Assembly: GCA_014879655.1 (NCBI GenBank)
Contig: JACSRS010000097.1
Location: 1-50,203 of the forward strand
Reading direction: 5' to 3'
DNA length: 50,203 bases
Source: Burkholderiaceae bacterium
GTDB lineage: Bacteria > Pseudomonadota > Gammaproteobacteria > Burkholderiales > Burkholderiaceae_C
The notes below the pieces were generated by a model that saw only the letters and a program-made list of their open reading frames with translations, had not been told where the DNA came from and did no database searches. Position numbers and translations under genes: made by a program. Positions 32,945 through 42,177 of the stretch are shown here, in pieces; the first letter of the stretch is position 1; each line of letters begins with the position of its first letter.

Positions 32945-34573
32945 ATGCTGGGTTTGATGCAGAACCACCCCTTGCTGATTTCATCGCTGATCACGTTTGC
33001 GGAACGTCATCACGGCGAAGGCGAAATCGTTTCTCGCCGCGTCGAAGGAGACCTCCACCGCTACACCTACAAGGACTTGGCCGCACGTTCACGGCAGGTC
33101 GCGAATGCCATCGACGGCCTGAAACTGGGTTTCAGCGATCGCGTTGCAACACTGGCCTGGAACGGCTACCGGCACCTGGAGCTGTACTTCGGCGTCAGCG
33201 GTTCCGGGCGCGTCCTGCACACGCTCAATCCACGCCTGCACCCGGACCAGATCACCTGGATTGCCAACCACGCCGAAGACACCGTGCTGTGCTTTGACAT
33301 GAGTTTCCTGCCCATCATCAAGGCGGTGCACGCTGGCTGCAAGACGATCCGGCACTATGTGGCGCTGTGCGATGCCGCCCAGTTGCCGGCCGACAGCGGC
33401 ATTCCCGGCCTGATCAGCTACGAAGCCTGGATCGGGGCGCAGTCGGATGCGTACGAGTGGCCCGAGTTTGACGAAAACTCCGCGTCGAGCATGTGCTACA
33501 CGAGCGGGACGACCGGCAACCCCAAGGCGGCGCTGTACAGCCACCGTTCCACCATCCTGCACGCGCTGGCCGGCGCCTTGCCCGATGCCTTGTCGATGAG
33601 CGCGCGCGATTGCGTGCTGCCAGTGGTGCCGATGTTCCACGTCAATGCCTGGGGGTTGCCCTATTCGGCGGCAATGACGGGTGCCAAACTGGTGTTTCCG
33701 GGGCCGGCCATGGACGGCAAGTCGATCTATGAACTGATCGAAGGCGAAAAGGTCAGCTTCGCGGCGGGCGTTCCGACCGTGTGGCAGATGATGCTGGGCC
33801 ACATGCAGGCGAACAACCTGCGCTTCTCGACGCTCAAGCGCACGGTGATCGGCGGTTCGGCCTGCCCGCCGGCCATGATCAATGCGTTCAACGACGTGTA
33901 TGGCGTGGAAGTGCTGCATGCGTGGGGCATGACGGAAATGTCGCCGCTGGGCACGGTCTGCACACTGAAGAACAAGCATCTGGACATGGCACCCGCCGAC
34001 AAGCTCAAGGTCCGGCTCAAGCAGGGCCGCGGCATCTACGGCGTGGACATGAAGATCGTCGACGATACGGGCAAGGAACTGCCCTGGGACGGCAAGGCCT
34101 ACGGCGACCTGCTGGTCAAGGGGCCCTGGATCATCAGCGGTTACTTCAAGGGTGAGGGCGGCTCGCCGCTGGTGGACGGCTGGTTTCCGACCGGCGATGT
34201 CGCCACCATCGACCCGGATGGTTACATGCAGATCACCGACCGCAGCAAGGACGTGATCAAGTCCGGCGGCGAGTGGATCAGTTCCATCGATGTCGAGAAC
34301 ATTGCCATGGCCCACCCAGCCGTGGCGATGGCCGCCTGCATCGGCATGAAACATCCCAAGTGGGACGAGCGACCCATCGTCGCGGTGGTCAGGAAGCCCG
34401 GCGCCGAGGTGACCCGGGACGAACTGCTGGCCTTCTACGAGGGCAAGACGGCGAAGTGGCAGATCCCCGACGACGTTGTCTTCGTCGACGCCATTCCGCT
34501 GGGTGCGACCGGAAAAATGCAGAAGATGAAGCTGCGCGAACAGCTGAAGGATTACGTGCTTCCGGGGCTTTGA
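32945..34573 (+). CDS. Acyl-CoA ligase of the DmdB/medium-long-chain fatty acid type
   Basis: 542 residues, AMP-forming. Motifs: YTSGTTGNPKAALYSHRS (P-loop), PMFHVNAWGLPYSA, AWGMTEMSPLG, GWFPTGDVATIDPDGY, DRSKDVIKSGGEWIS and the catalytic lysine in GATGKMQK. This wording is shared by medium/long-chain fatty acid ligases and by 3-(methylthio)propionyl-CoA ligase (DmdB), which cannot be separated by eye. GGAG lies 8 bases before the ATG; the open frame extends 139 codons upstream but overlaps selO. It heads the acyl-CoA catabolism locus. Confidence 0.9.
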   Translation: MLGLMQNHPLLISSLITFAERHHGEGEIVSRRVEGDLHRYTYKDLAARSRQVANAIDGLKLGFSDRVATLAWNGYRHLELYFGVSGSGRVLHTLNPRLHPDQITWIANHAEDTVLCFDMSFLPIIKAVHAGCKTIRHYVALCDAAQLPADSGIPGLISYEAWIGAQSDAYEWPEFDENSASSMCYTSGTTGNPKAALYSHRSTILHALAGALPDALSMSARDCVLPVVPMFHVNAWGLPYSAAMTGAKLVFPGPAMDGKSIYELIEGEKVSFAAGVPTVWQMMLGHMQANNLRFSTLKRTVIGGSACPPAMINAFNDVYGVEVLHAWGMTEMSPLGTVCTLKNKHLDMAPADKLKVRLKQGRGIYGVDMKIVDDTGKELPWDGKAYGDLLVKGPWIISGYFKGEGGSPLVDGWFPTGDVATIDPDGYMQITDRSKDVIKSGGEWISSIDVENIAMAHPAVAMAACIGMKHPKWDERPIVAVVRKPGAEVTRDELLAFYEGKTAKWQIPDDVVFVDAIPLGATGKMQKMKLREQLKDYVLPGL

Positions 34574-34637
34574 GATGGCTTTGCCGCATTGAACGGCGGG
34601 TCGGAAAGTCGGTGAAAGTCACCAGTGTGATAGCACC

Positions 34638-34652
34638 TAGGGGCAATCCCTG
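34638..34652. promoter_or_regulatory. Candidate response-regulator site upstream of livK
   Basis: TAGGG-GCAAT-CCCTG, a near-palindrome of the TAGGG-N5-CCCTA type that I associate with LuxR/FixJ-type response regulators controlling acyl-CoA and alcohol metabolism genes in proteobacteria. It is 60 bases before the livK ATG. One half-site base deviates. Confidence 0.4.
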
Positions 34653-34712
34653 ACGGGGTCGCCCGGCGAATCCCTTAAGCTGAAAGCTGATTGTCCAACC
34701 AAGGAGACCCCA

Positions 34713-35948
34713 ATGAAATTTGCCGTCAAGGCCGTCGCTGTATCCGCCATGATCGTCGCCGCTGGCGCTGCGTTTGCCCAGAAAGGCGAAACGGTCAAGA
34801 TCGCGTTCATGGACCCGCTGTCCGGCCCGTTTGCCAATGTGGGCCAGAACCAGCTCAAGAGCTGGCAGTTTGTTTCCGGCAAGCTGTCGGGCGCGAAAAA
34901 CGTTGCAGGTGTCAATTTCGAGGTCGTGGGTTTTGACAACAAGGGATCCCCGCAGGAGAGCCTGAACACCCTGAAAGCTGCCATCGACCAGGGTTTTCGC
35001 TATGTGACCCAGGGCAACGGGTCGGGCGCTGCAGCGGCCATCCTGGACGCCGTGGCCAAACACAACGCGCGCAATCCGGGCAAGGAAGTCGTGTATCTGA
35101 ACTACGCGGCGGTCGATCCGGCGCTGACGAACGAAAAGTGCGACTACTGGCACTTCCGCCTGGATGCGGACACCACCATGAAGATGGAGGCACTCACCAG
35201 CTTCATGAAGGACCAGCCCAAGGTGACCAAGGTCTTCTTGCTGAACCAGAACTATTCGCACGGCCAGCAGGTTGCCAAGTACTTCAAGGAAGGCATTGCC
35301 CGCAAGCGTCCGGACGTGAAGATCGTTGGTGAAGACCTGCACCCGATCGGGCAGGTCAAGGACTTTGCGCCCTATGTGGCCAAGATCAAGCAGTCAGGCG
35401 CCGATACCATCGTGACCGGCAACTGGGGCCAGGATCTGACCTTGCTGGTCAAGGCGCTCAATGACGCCGGCCTGAAAATTCCGATGTACACCTATTACGC
35501 AGGCGTCACCGGCACCCCGACGGCGCTGGCTGCCGGTGGCGACAGCGAGGTGTATGTGATTGCCTACGGTTCGGCCAACCAGACGGGCGAAATCGGTCAG
35601 TTGGCCGCTGAATTCAAGAAGCAATTCAATGACGACTTCTACACCTATGCGGTGTACAACGGCATCAAGCTGATGGCCGGTGCGATTGAAAAGGCCAAGT
35701 CGACCGATCCGGTCAAGGTGGCCAAGGCGCTCGAAGGTCTGCAGGTCAAGAGTTTTGCCGGCGACGTGACCATGCGCGCGACCGATCACCAGTTGCAGCA
35801 GTCCATGTTTGTCACGAAGTGGCAGAAGGCTGACAAGAAGTATCCGTACAGCGTCGAAAACACCGGCTACACCTTTGCGCCCGTCAAGCAGATGGAGCCC
35901 TATGTGGCCAGCACGCCGACCAGCTGCCAGATGAAGCGTCCCGGCTGA
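34713..35948 (+). CDS. livK: Branched-chain-amino-acid-type ABC transporter substrate-binding protein
   Basis: 411 residues. Signal peptide MKFAVKAVAVSAMIVAAGAAFAQ, then a type I periplasmic binding fold starting VKIAFMDPLSGPFANVG. It lacks a lipobox. Blocks such as GNGSGAAAAILDAVAKHN and GVTGTPTALAAGGD fit the Leu/Ile/Val/urea-type clade but not a defined amino-acid binder, and its place in an acyl-CoA locus suggests another carboxylate or amide substrate. AAGGAG precedes the ATG. A terminator-like hairpin follows, separating it from the permease genes. Confidence 0.9.
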   Translation: MKFAVKAVAVSAMIVAAGAAFAQKGETVKIAFMDPLSGPFANVGQNQLKSWQFVSGKLSGAKNVAGVNFEVVGFDNKGSPQESLNTLKAAIDQGFRYVTQGNGSGAAAAILDAVAKHNARNPGKEVVYLNYAAVDPALTNEKCDYWHFRLDADTTMKMEALTSFMKDQPKVTKVFLLNQNYSHGQQVAKYFKEGIARKRPDVKIVGEDLHPIGQVKDFAPYVAKIKQSGADTIVTGNWGQDLTLLVKALNDAGLKIPMYTYYAGVTGTPTALAAGGDSEVYVIAYGSANQTGEIGQLAAEFKKQFNDDFYTYAVYNGIKLMAGAIEKAKSTDPVKVAKALEGLQVKSFAGDVTMRATDHQLQQSMFVTKWQKADKKYPYSVENTGYTFAPVKQMEPYVASTPTSCQMKRPG

Positions 35949-35977
35949 TCGCGCCGGTTAACGGGCACCGGGCCGCA

Positions 35978-36013
35978 AGCCGGGATGGCGTCAGCGATCC
36001 CGGCTTTTCTGTT
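35978..36013 (+). terminator. Intra-operon terminator/attenuator between livK and livH
   Basis: Perfect 9-bp stem AGCCGGGAT / ATCCCGGCT with a 10-base loop, followed by TTTTCTGTTT. Partial readthrough would give more binding protein than membrane components, as is common for such transporters. Confidence 0.8.
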
Positions 36014-36054
36014 TCTGATCCGGTCTTTGCAGACCATCACTTCCAGGGTGGAGC

Positions 36055-37002
36055 ATGGAGTTTTTTTCCATATCACTGTTGAACGGCCTGAGCTACGGCC
36101 TGCTGCTGTTCATGCTGAGTTCGGGACTGACGCTCATCTTCAGCATGATGGGTGTGCTCAATTTTGCGCATGCGAGCTTCTACATGCTGGGCGCGTACTT
36201 TGCCTACATGACCACGTCATGGGTGGGCTACTGGCCAGCGCTGCTGCTGGCCCCGCTGCTGGTCGGTCTGATGGGCGCGGGGTTCGAGAAATACTGTCTG
36301 CGGCGGGTGCACAAGTTCGGCCATGTGCCCGAACTGCTGATCACCTTCGGGCTGAGCTTCATCATTCTGGAGGTGGTACAGCTGATCTGGGGTACCAGCT
36401 CGGTTGACTACCGCGTGCCGGACGTGCTCGACGGGCCGCTGTTCACCATTTATGGCACGCAGTTTCCGATGTACCGCGGCTTCATGATGCTGGTGGCCGT
36501 GCTGATGCTCATCTCCATCTGGCTGCTGCTGACTCGTACCCGCATCGGGCTGGTCATCCAGGCGGCGCTGACGCATCCGGATACCGTAGAAGCACTGGGC
36601 CACAACGTGCCGCGCGTGTTCATGCTCGTCTTCGGTGGCGGCGCGGCGCTGGCGGGCCTTGCCGGTGTCATCGGGGGCAATGCGTTTGTCACCGAGCCGG
36701 GCATGGCCGCAACCGTGGGATCCGTGATCTTCGTGGTGGTCGTTGTCGGCGGCATGGGTTCGCTTTCCGGTGCGTTTCTGGCTTCAATCCTGATTGGGGT
36801 GATCCAGACTTTTGCGGTCGGCATTGATGCGTCGCTGCTGGGAGGCGCTCGCCTGCTCGGTATCGACATCACGTCGCAGACGTTCGGCTATGCGCTGTGG
36901 AAGCTCAAGATCAGCCAGATTGCGCCCATCCTGCCGTACCTGTTTCTGGTGCTGATCCTGATATTCCGGCCCAAGGGTCTGCTTGGCACGCGGGAGGGCT
37001 GA
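36055..37002 (+). CDS. livH: ABC transporter permease, LivH type
   Basis: 315-residue inner-membrane permease with about eight hydrophobic helices. It has the LivH landmarks GLTLIFSMMGVLNFAHASFYMLGAY near the N-terminus and GGMGSLSGAFLASILIG near the C-terminus, where the cytoplasmic coupling region lies. It pairs with LivM to form the channel. Its stop is 4 bases before the livM ATG. Confidence 0.93.
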   Translation: MEFFSISLLNGLSYGLLLFMLSSGLTLIFSMMGVLNFAHASFYMLGAYFAYMTTSWVGYWPALLLAPLLVGLMGAGFEKYCLRRVHKFGHVPELLITFGLSFIILEVVQLIWGTSSVDYRVPDVLDGPLFTIYGTQFPMYRGFMMLVAVLMLISIWLLLTRTRIGLVIQAALTHPDTVEALGHNVPRVFMLVFGGGAALAGLAGVIGGNAFVTEPGMAATVGSVIFVVVVVGGMGSLSGAFLASILIGVIQTFAVGIDASLLGGARLLGIDITSQTFGYALWKLKISQIAPILPYLFLVLILIFRPKGLLGTREG

Positions 37003-37006
37003 TCAA

Positions 37007-38299
37007 ATGTCCAAGGCTTATTACGAATTCAAACCGCTCAATGTTGGCCGCTGGGTCATCTGGAGCCTGTTTGCCATCGTGCTGCTTCTCGCGCCGATGG
37101 TGTTTACCAGCGGGCTGTCGCACACCATGCTCAGCCAGATGGGCATTGCCATCATCGTCTGCCTGTCCTACAACATGCTGCTGGGGCAGGGAGGCATGCT
37201 GAGTTTCGGTCATGCGGTGTACTCGGGTCTGGGCGCGTTTCTGGCGATCCATACGCTGAACCTGGTGAGCAAAGGCACGCTGCCATTGCCCGTCAGCCTG
37301 GTGCCCATTGCCGGCGGTCTGTCAGCCATGGTTTTTGCCATCGTGTTTGGCTGGGTCACGACCAAGAAAGCTGCCACGCCGTTCGCGATGATCACGCTGG
37401 GCATCGGCGAACTGGTCTGGGCCAGCGCCCTGATGTTCCCGGAGTTCTTTGGTGGCGAAGGCGGCATCTCTGGCAACCGTGTCACCGGCAGCAAACCTTT
37501 CGGCATCACCTTCGGGCCGCAGATCCAGCTGTACTACCTGATCGCGATCTACACCTTTGTCTGCACGGCGCTGATGTATGCCTTCACCCGCACGCCGCTG
37601 GGCCGGATGCTCAACGCAGTGCGCGACAACCCTGAGCGGGTGGAATTTGTCGGCTACGACACGCAGAAGGTCCGTTATTTCGCTTTTGTCATCGCGGCCT
37701 TTTTCGCGGGAATCTCTGGCGGGCTGGCCGCGCTGAACTTCGAGATCGTCACCTCCGAGGTCGTCGGCGGTCCGCGCTCGGGCGCCTATCTGCTGTTCAC
37801 GTTCCTGGGCGGCGCAACGTTCTTCTTCGGACCGATCATCGGCGCCATTCTGATGATTCTGGCGTTCGTGCTGCTGTCGGAGTTCACCAAGGCCTGGCTG
37901 CTGTATCTGGGGCTGATCTTCCTGTTCATGGTGATGTACGCCCCAGGCGGGGTCGCCAGCCTGATCATGATGAACCTGCGTGTTGCAGCGTTCGGGAAGC
38001 TGCGCCAGCTCTGGGTGAGTTATCTGGCGCTGGCGATCACGGCGCTGGTGGCGCTGTCCGGCGCAGCGACGATGATCGAGATGGTCTATCACCTGCAGCT
38101 GAACGAGGCGCTTGGTCCCAAGCTGCAATTTCTGGGCGTCTCGCTGAACGCCAAGAGCCTGGGCAGCTGGTTCGGTGCCGGATTCGTGATGGTCACCGGG
38201 CTGGGGCTGTTCGAGGTCACCCGGCGTCAGTTCGCGCGCGAGTGGAGTGCGATCCAGGAATACATCGAGAAAGAAACCAAACGCAGGGAGGCGCTATGA
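37007..38299 (+). CDS. livM: ABC transporter permease, LivM type, with C-terminal extension
   Basis: 430 residues from the ATG with GGGAGG upstream. The LivM core runs to about residue 320 (YNMLLGQGGMLSFGHAVYSGLGAF and GGPRSGAYLLFTFLGGATFFFGPIIGA are typical). About 110 more residues follow, with two further hydrophobic segments (LWVSYLALAITALVALSGAA and LGSWFGAGFVMVTGLGLF) and a basic, helical end. Many LivM proteins stop near 320-420 residues, so the extension is a lineage trait of unknown role. The stop overlaps the livG start. Confidence 0.92.
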   Translation: MSKAYYEFKPLNVGRWVIWSLFAIVLLLAPMVFTSGLSHTMLSQMGIAIIVCLSYNMLLGQGGMLSFGHAVYSGLGAFLAIHTLNLVSKGTLPLPVSLVPIAGGLSAMVFAIVFGWVTTKKAATPFAMITLGIGELVWASALMFPEFFGGEGGISGNRVTGSKPFGITFGPQIQLYYLIAIYTFVCTALMYAFTRTPLGRMLNAVRDNPERVEFVGYDTQKVRYFAFVIAAFFAGISGGLAALNFEIVTSEVVGGPRSGAYLLFTFLGGATFFFGPIIGAILMILAFVLLSEFTKAWLLYLGLIFLFMVMYAPGGVASLIMMNLRVAAFGKLRQLWVSYLALAITALVALSGAATMIEMVYHLQLNEALGPKLQFLGVSLNAKSLGSWFGAGFVMVTGLGLFEVTRRQFAREWSAIQEYIEKETKRREAL

Positions 38300-39099
38300 G
38301 CGAATCACCGAAACCGGGCGATGGCGCAGCCTTCGCGCTGGAACTGCGCGACTTGCGCAAGAGCTTTGGGAAGACCGAGATCATCCGCGGCGCGAACCTG
38401 GCCGTGAAAAAGGGCGAGCGGGTCGCGGTGATCGGCCCCAACGGCGCCGGCAAGTCGACACTGTTCAACCTGATCAGCGGCCGCTTCGAGCCGACCAGCG
38501 GTGACGTGCTGCTGCAGGGACGGCGCATCAACGGTCTGCGACCCTTCGAGATCAACCGGCTGGGCCTTTCGCGCAGTTTCCAGATCACCAACATCTTTCC
38601 CAAACTCAGCGTTTTCGAAAACCTGCGCTGCGGTGTGTTGTGGAGTCTGGGCTACAAGTACACATTCCTGAAGTTCCTGGCCGATCTGGACGATGCCAAC
38701 GAGCGCGCCGAACAGCTGATGAAGATGATCCATCTGGACCGCAAGCGCGACGTGCTGGCGATCAACCTGACCTACGCCGAGCAGCGGGCGCTGGAGATCG
38801 GCATCACGATCGGCGGCGGGGCAGAGGTGATCCTGCTCGACGAGCCGACCGCCGGCATGAGCCGCAGCGAAACCAGCCGGTTCATCGAACTGATCAAGGA
38901 AGTGACCGTCGGCAAGACGCTGCTGACCGTGGAGCACGACATGGGTGTGGTTTTCGGGCTGGCCGATCGCATTGCCGTGGTCGTCTATGGTGAAGTCATT
39001 GCGTTCGATACGCCAGACGCCGTGCGTGCCGACCCCAAGGTGCAGGAAGCCTACCTGGGTTCACACGTCGCCGACGAGCAGGTGGGGGTGAGCGCATGA
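38296..39099 (+). CDS. livG: ABC transporter ATP-binding protein, LivG type
   Basis: 267-residue cytoplasmic ATPase. Walker A GPNGAGKST (47-55), the LivG-type signature LTYAEQRALEIG, Walker B VILLDEPTAGMS and the H-loop VEHDMGVVF. The signature departs from LSGGQ, as usual for LivG. It dimerises with LivF. ATG 38296 overlaps the livM stop (ATGA) and is preceded by GGGAGG. Confidence 0.94.
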   Translation: MSESPKPGDGAAFALELRDLRKSFGKTEIIRGANLAVKKGERVAVIGPNGAGKSTLFNLISGRFEPTSGDVLLQGRRINGLRPFEINRLGLSRSFQITNIFPKLSVFENLRCGVLWSLGYKYTFLKFLADLDDANERAEQLMKMIHLDRKRDVLAINLTYAEQRALEIGITIGGGAEVILLDEPTAGMSRSETSRFIELIKEVTVGKTLLTVEHDMGVVFGLADRIAVVVYGEVIAFDTPDAVRADPKVQEAYLGSHVADEQVGVSA

Positions 39100-39181
39100 A
39101 GGCCTGTTACCTGTTCCGAGTTTCCGTCGGTGCCGGCCGTGCGCCGGCCAGCGTACTGATTCGTGATTGCCGGAGCGCCGC

Positions 39182-39877
39182 ATGCTGAAAATCGACAACC
39201 TTCATGCTTTCTACGGCAAGAGCCATGTGTTGCACGGTGTCCATTTCGAAGTGCGGACCGGTGAAATCGTCGCGCTGCTCGGGCGCAACGGCTCGGGTCG
39301 TTCTACCACTGCCAAGGCCATCATGGGCATGGTCGAAGGGCAGGGTTCGCTGGTCTGGAAAGACCAGCAGATCATGGGGCGCAAACCCTACGAGATCGCG
39401 CACATGGGTATCGGCTATGTGCCCGAAAGCCGCGACATCTTTCCGAACCTGACCGTGCACCAGAACCTGCGCCTGGGCCAGAAGGGGTCGGGCAAAGGCA
39501 GCCGCTGGTCGTTCGACGACATGTACCAGATGTTTCCGCGTCTGAAGGAGCGCCAGCACACCGAGGCCGGGGTCATGTCGGGGGGCGAGCAGCAGATGCT
39601 GACCCTCTGCCGCACGCTGATGGGTGATCCGGACCTGATCATCATCGACGAGCCCACCGAAGGCCTGGCGCCCAAGATCGTCGAACTGGTTGGCCAGTAC
39701 CTGCAGACGCTGAAATCGCGCGGTGTTTCGGTGCTGCTGATCGAGCAGAAGCTCACCATCGCGATGGCCATTTCGGACCGTGCGCTGGTGATGGGTCATG
39801 GCAGCATCGTGTTCGACGGCACGCCCGATACCCTGCGTGCCAACGCCTACATCCGCAAGGAGTGGCTGGAGGTCTGA
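39182..39877 (+). CDS. livF: ABC transporter ATP-binding protein, LivF type, with Arg in Walker A
   Basis: 231 residues. Order: Walker A GRNGSGRST (34-42), Q-loop region, signature MSGGEQQML, Walker B LIIIDEPTEGLAP and the LivF-type switch IEQKLTIAMA. The invariant Walker A lysine is replaced by arginine (R40, codon CGT at 39299-39301). LivF signature and Walker B are intact. The start is ATG 39182; an upstream in-frame TTG is unlikely. It is 82 bases after livG, an unusually wide gap for this operon. Confidence 0.92.
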   Translation: MLKIDNLHAFYGKSHVLHGVHFEVRTGEIVALLGRNGSGRSTTAKAIMGMVEGQGSLVWKDQQIMGRKPYEIAHMGIGYVPESRDIFPNLTVHQNLRLGQKGSGKGSRWSFDDMYQMFPRLKERQHTEAGVMSGGEQQMLTLCRTLMGDPDLIIIDEPTEGLAPKIVELVGQYLQTLKSRGVSVLLIEQKLTIAMAISDRALVMGHGSIVFDGTPDTLRANAYIRKEWLEV

Positions 39878-39914
39878 GCCGCCGGCCCGCAAGTCCCTGC
39901 GGTGACACAGCCGG

Positions 39915-39962
39915 TTTGTCTTGCAGGGCATTGGTTTTAGAATCGAAATCGAACGATCGTTC
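39915..39962 (+). promoter_or_regulatory. fadJ-like gene promoter with overlapping palindromic operator
   Basis: A -35-like TTGTCT (39916-39921) and a -10 TAGAAT (39938-39943) with 16-base spacing are followed by the perfect palindrome GAACGATCGTTC at 39951-39962, over the likely start of transcription. The size and sequence style fit a TetR-family repressor site. No TetR gene is in the window. Confidence 0.6.
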
Positions 39963-40001
39963 TTTTTTTCCGCATCATCTCTTTTCAAGGGGAATCACAG
40001 C

Positions 40002-42113
40002 ATGACGGCTGAATACAAAGTCCACGGCGACGTGGCAGTGATCACAATGAACAACCCGCCGGTCAATGGTCTGGGCCATTCCACCCGCGTCGGCATCACC
40101 GACGCGCTCACCAAAGCCAACGACGACGCAGCCGTCAGGTCCATCGTCCTGACCGGTGGCGGCAAGGCTTTTTCCGGTGGTGCGGACATCCGTGAATTCG
40201 GGTCGCCCAAGGCGCTGCAGGAGCCCAACCTTCTTAGCGTCATCCGCGCGATCGAGAATTCGGATAAACCGGTTGTCGCCGCAGTCCACAGTGTCTGCAT
40301 GGGCGGCGGTCTGGAATTGGCACTGGGTTGCCACTACCGGATCGGTGCACCGGGCTGCCAGGTTTCGCTGCCGGAAGTCAAACTGGGATTGATCCCGGGC
40401 GCCGGTGGCACGCAGCGCCTGCCGCGCGTGCTGGGTGTCGAAGCCGCCTTGAACATGATCGTCAGCGGCGAGTCGGTGAAAAGCGAAATGCTCGCCATGC
40501 TTCCGGGCCAGAAGCTCTTCGACAAGATGGCCGCGTCGCCCGAATCTCTGGCTGAAGAAGCCCTCGCGCTTGCGCGAGAAGTCGCCGCAAAGCACGCCGA
40601 TGGAAGCGCCAAGCCGCTGGTGCGCAACCTCAAGTGCAGCCATCCGCAGGGCGCAGCTTACTTCCAGTTTGCCCGCAACATGGTCAAGGGCATGGCGAAG
40701 AACTTCCCGGCGCCGGCCAGGTGCGTGGACGCGGTAGAAGCCGCCACCACGATGAAGTTTGACGACGGCATGGTGCTGGAGCGGGAAATCTTCATCAACC
40801 TGATGTGGACGCCCGAATGTCGCGCACTTCGCCACATCTTCCAGGCCACGCGAGCGGCTTCCAAGATCCCCGACGTGCCGGCAGACACGCCGCTGCGTGA
40901 TGTCAAGTCCGTGGCCGTCATCGGCGCTGGCACCATGGGCGGCGGCATCACCATGAACTTCCTCAACGCCGGCATTCCGGTGAAGATTCTGGAGATGAAG
41001 CAGGAAGCGCTGGACAAGGGCGTGGGCATCATCCGCAAGAACTACGAAGCCCAGGTCAAGAAGGGCAAGCTCAAGCAGGACAAGTACGACCAGCGCATGA
41101 GCCTGCTGAGCACCACGCTCAGCTACGACGACCTGAAAGACGCCGATCTGGTGATCGAGGCGGTGTTTGAAGAAATCGGCGTGAAGGAAAAAGTCTTCAA
41201 GGAACTCGACCGGGTCATGAAGCCCGGTGCCATCCTGGCATCGAACACCTCCACGCTGGACGTCAACAAGATTGCTTCGTTCACCCAGCGCCCGCAAGAT
41301 GTGGTGGGCCTGCACTTCTTCAGCCCGGCCAACGTGATGAAGCTGCTGGAAGTGGTGCGTGGCGAGAAAACCGCCAAGGATGTCATGGCCACCGTGATGG
41401 CGGCCTCCAAGAAAATCCGCAAGACGGCGGTGGTTTCCGGCGTGTGCGACGGTTTCATCGGCAACCGCATGATCGAGCAGTACGGCCGCCAAGGCGGCTT
41501 CCTGCTGGACGAAGGCTGCACGCCGCAGCAGGTTGACAAGGCCATGGAAAAGTTCGGCATGGCGATGGGGCCGTTCCGCATGGGCGACCTGGCCGGCAAC
41601 GACATCGGCTGGGCGATCCGCAAGCGTCGCTACCAGGAAAAGCCGGACATGAAGTACAGCAAGACGGCCGACCTGCTGTGCGAGAAGGGGCGCTTTGGCC
41701 AGAAAACCGGTGCCGGCTGGTACGACTACGTGCCGGGCAAGCGCGACGCGATCCCGAACGCCGAAGTGGTGCAGATGATCGAAGACCACCGCAAGTCGCT
41801 CGGCATCACGCCGCGCAAGATATCGGATGAAGAGATCGTGCAGCGGCTGGTTTTTGCACTGGTCAATGAGGCAGCGCACATTCTGGAGGAAGGCATTGCT
41901 TCCCGCGCCAGCGATATCGACGTGGTGTACCTGATGGGTTATGGCTTCCCGCTGCACCGCGGTGGCCCGATGCTGTACGCCGACCAGGTCGGCCTGTTCA
42001 ACGTCGTCGAAGCGATGAAGCGCTTTGCGAAAAACCCGCTGGACGACGCCAAGTTCTGGACGCCCGCACCGTTGCTGGCCCGCCTCGCCGCTGAAGGCAA
42101 GACGTTCAACTGA
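40002..42113 (+). CDS. Bifunctional enoyl-CoA hydratase/3-hydroxyacyl-CoA dehydrogenase (FadJ/FadB-like)
   Basis: 703 residues. The N-terminal crotonase domain (about 1-190) has the oxyanion block [10 protein letters not shown] and both catalytic glutamates (GGGLELALG and [18 protein letters not shown]). The dehydrogenase Rossmann motif [13 protein letters not shown] begins near 304 and [15 protein letters not shown] contains the catalytic histidine. It carries out the hydration and oxidation steps of beta-oxidation. Start ATG 40002 has AAGGGGA upstream; the frame extends 27 codons further through the operator region. The thiolase follows 64 bases later. Confidence 0.95.
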   Translation: MTAEYKVHGDVAVITMNNPPVNGLGHSTRVGITDALTKANDDAAVRSIVLTGGGKAFSGGADIREFGSPKALQEPNLLSVIRAIENSDKPVVAAVHSVCMGGGLELALGCHYRIGAPGCQVSLPEVKLGLIPGAGGTQRLPRVLGVEAALNMIVSGESVKSEMLAMLPGQKLFDKMAASPESLAEEALALAREVAAKHADGSAKPLVRNLKCSHPQGAAYFQFARNMVKGMAKNFPAPARCVDAVEAATTMKFDDGMVLEREIFINLMWTPECRALRHIFQATRAASKIPDVPADTPLRDVKSVAVIGAGTMGGGITMNFLNAGIPVKILEMKQEALDKGVGIIRKNYEAQVKKGKLKQDKYDQRMSLLSTTLSYDDLKDADLVIEAVFEEIGVKEKVFKELDRVMKPGAILASNTSTLDVNKIASFTQRPQDVVGLHFFSPANVMKLLEVVRGEKTAKDVMATVMAASKKIRKTAVVSGVCDGFIGNRMIEQYGRQGGFLLDEGCTPQQVDKAMEKFGMAMGPFRMGDLAGNDIGWAIRKRRYQEKPDMKYSKTADLLCEKGRFGQKTGAGWYDYVPGKRDAIPNAEVVQMIEDHRKSLGITPRKISDEEIVQRLVFALVNEAAHILEEGIASRASDIDVVYLMGYGFPLHRGGPMLYADQVGLFNVVEAMKRFAKNPLDDAKFWTPAPLLARLAAEGKTFN

Positions 42114-42177
42114 AAAACTTGCGGGACTGCGCCTCGCGCCTGATGCCAGCGCGGTCCCCGAAACTTTGGAGATTCAA

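Noticed and set aside
34713-39877. Firm assignment of the transporter to leucine/isoleucine/valine
   Set aside because: Family membership is clear but the context and the unusual LivM/LivF argue against assuming the substrate.
39975-41957. 660-codon open frame antisense to the FadJ-like gene
   Set aside because: Shadow frame with no domain; sense gene has all catalytic residues.
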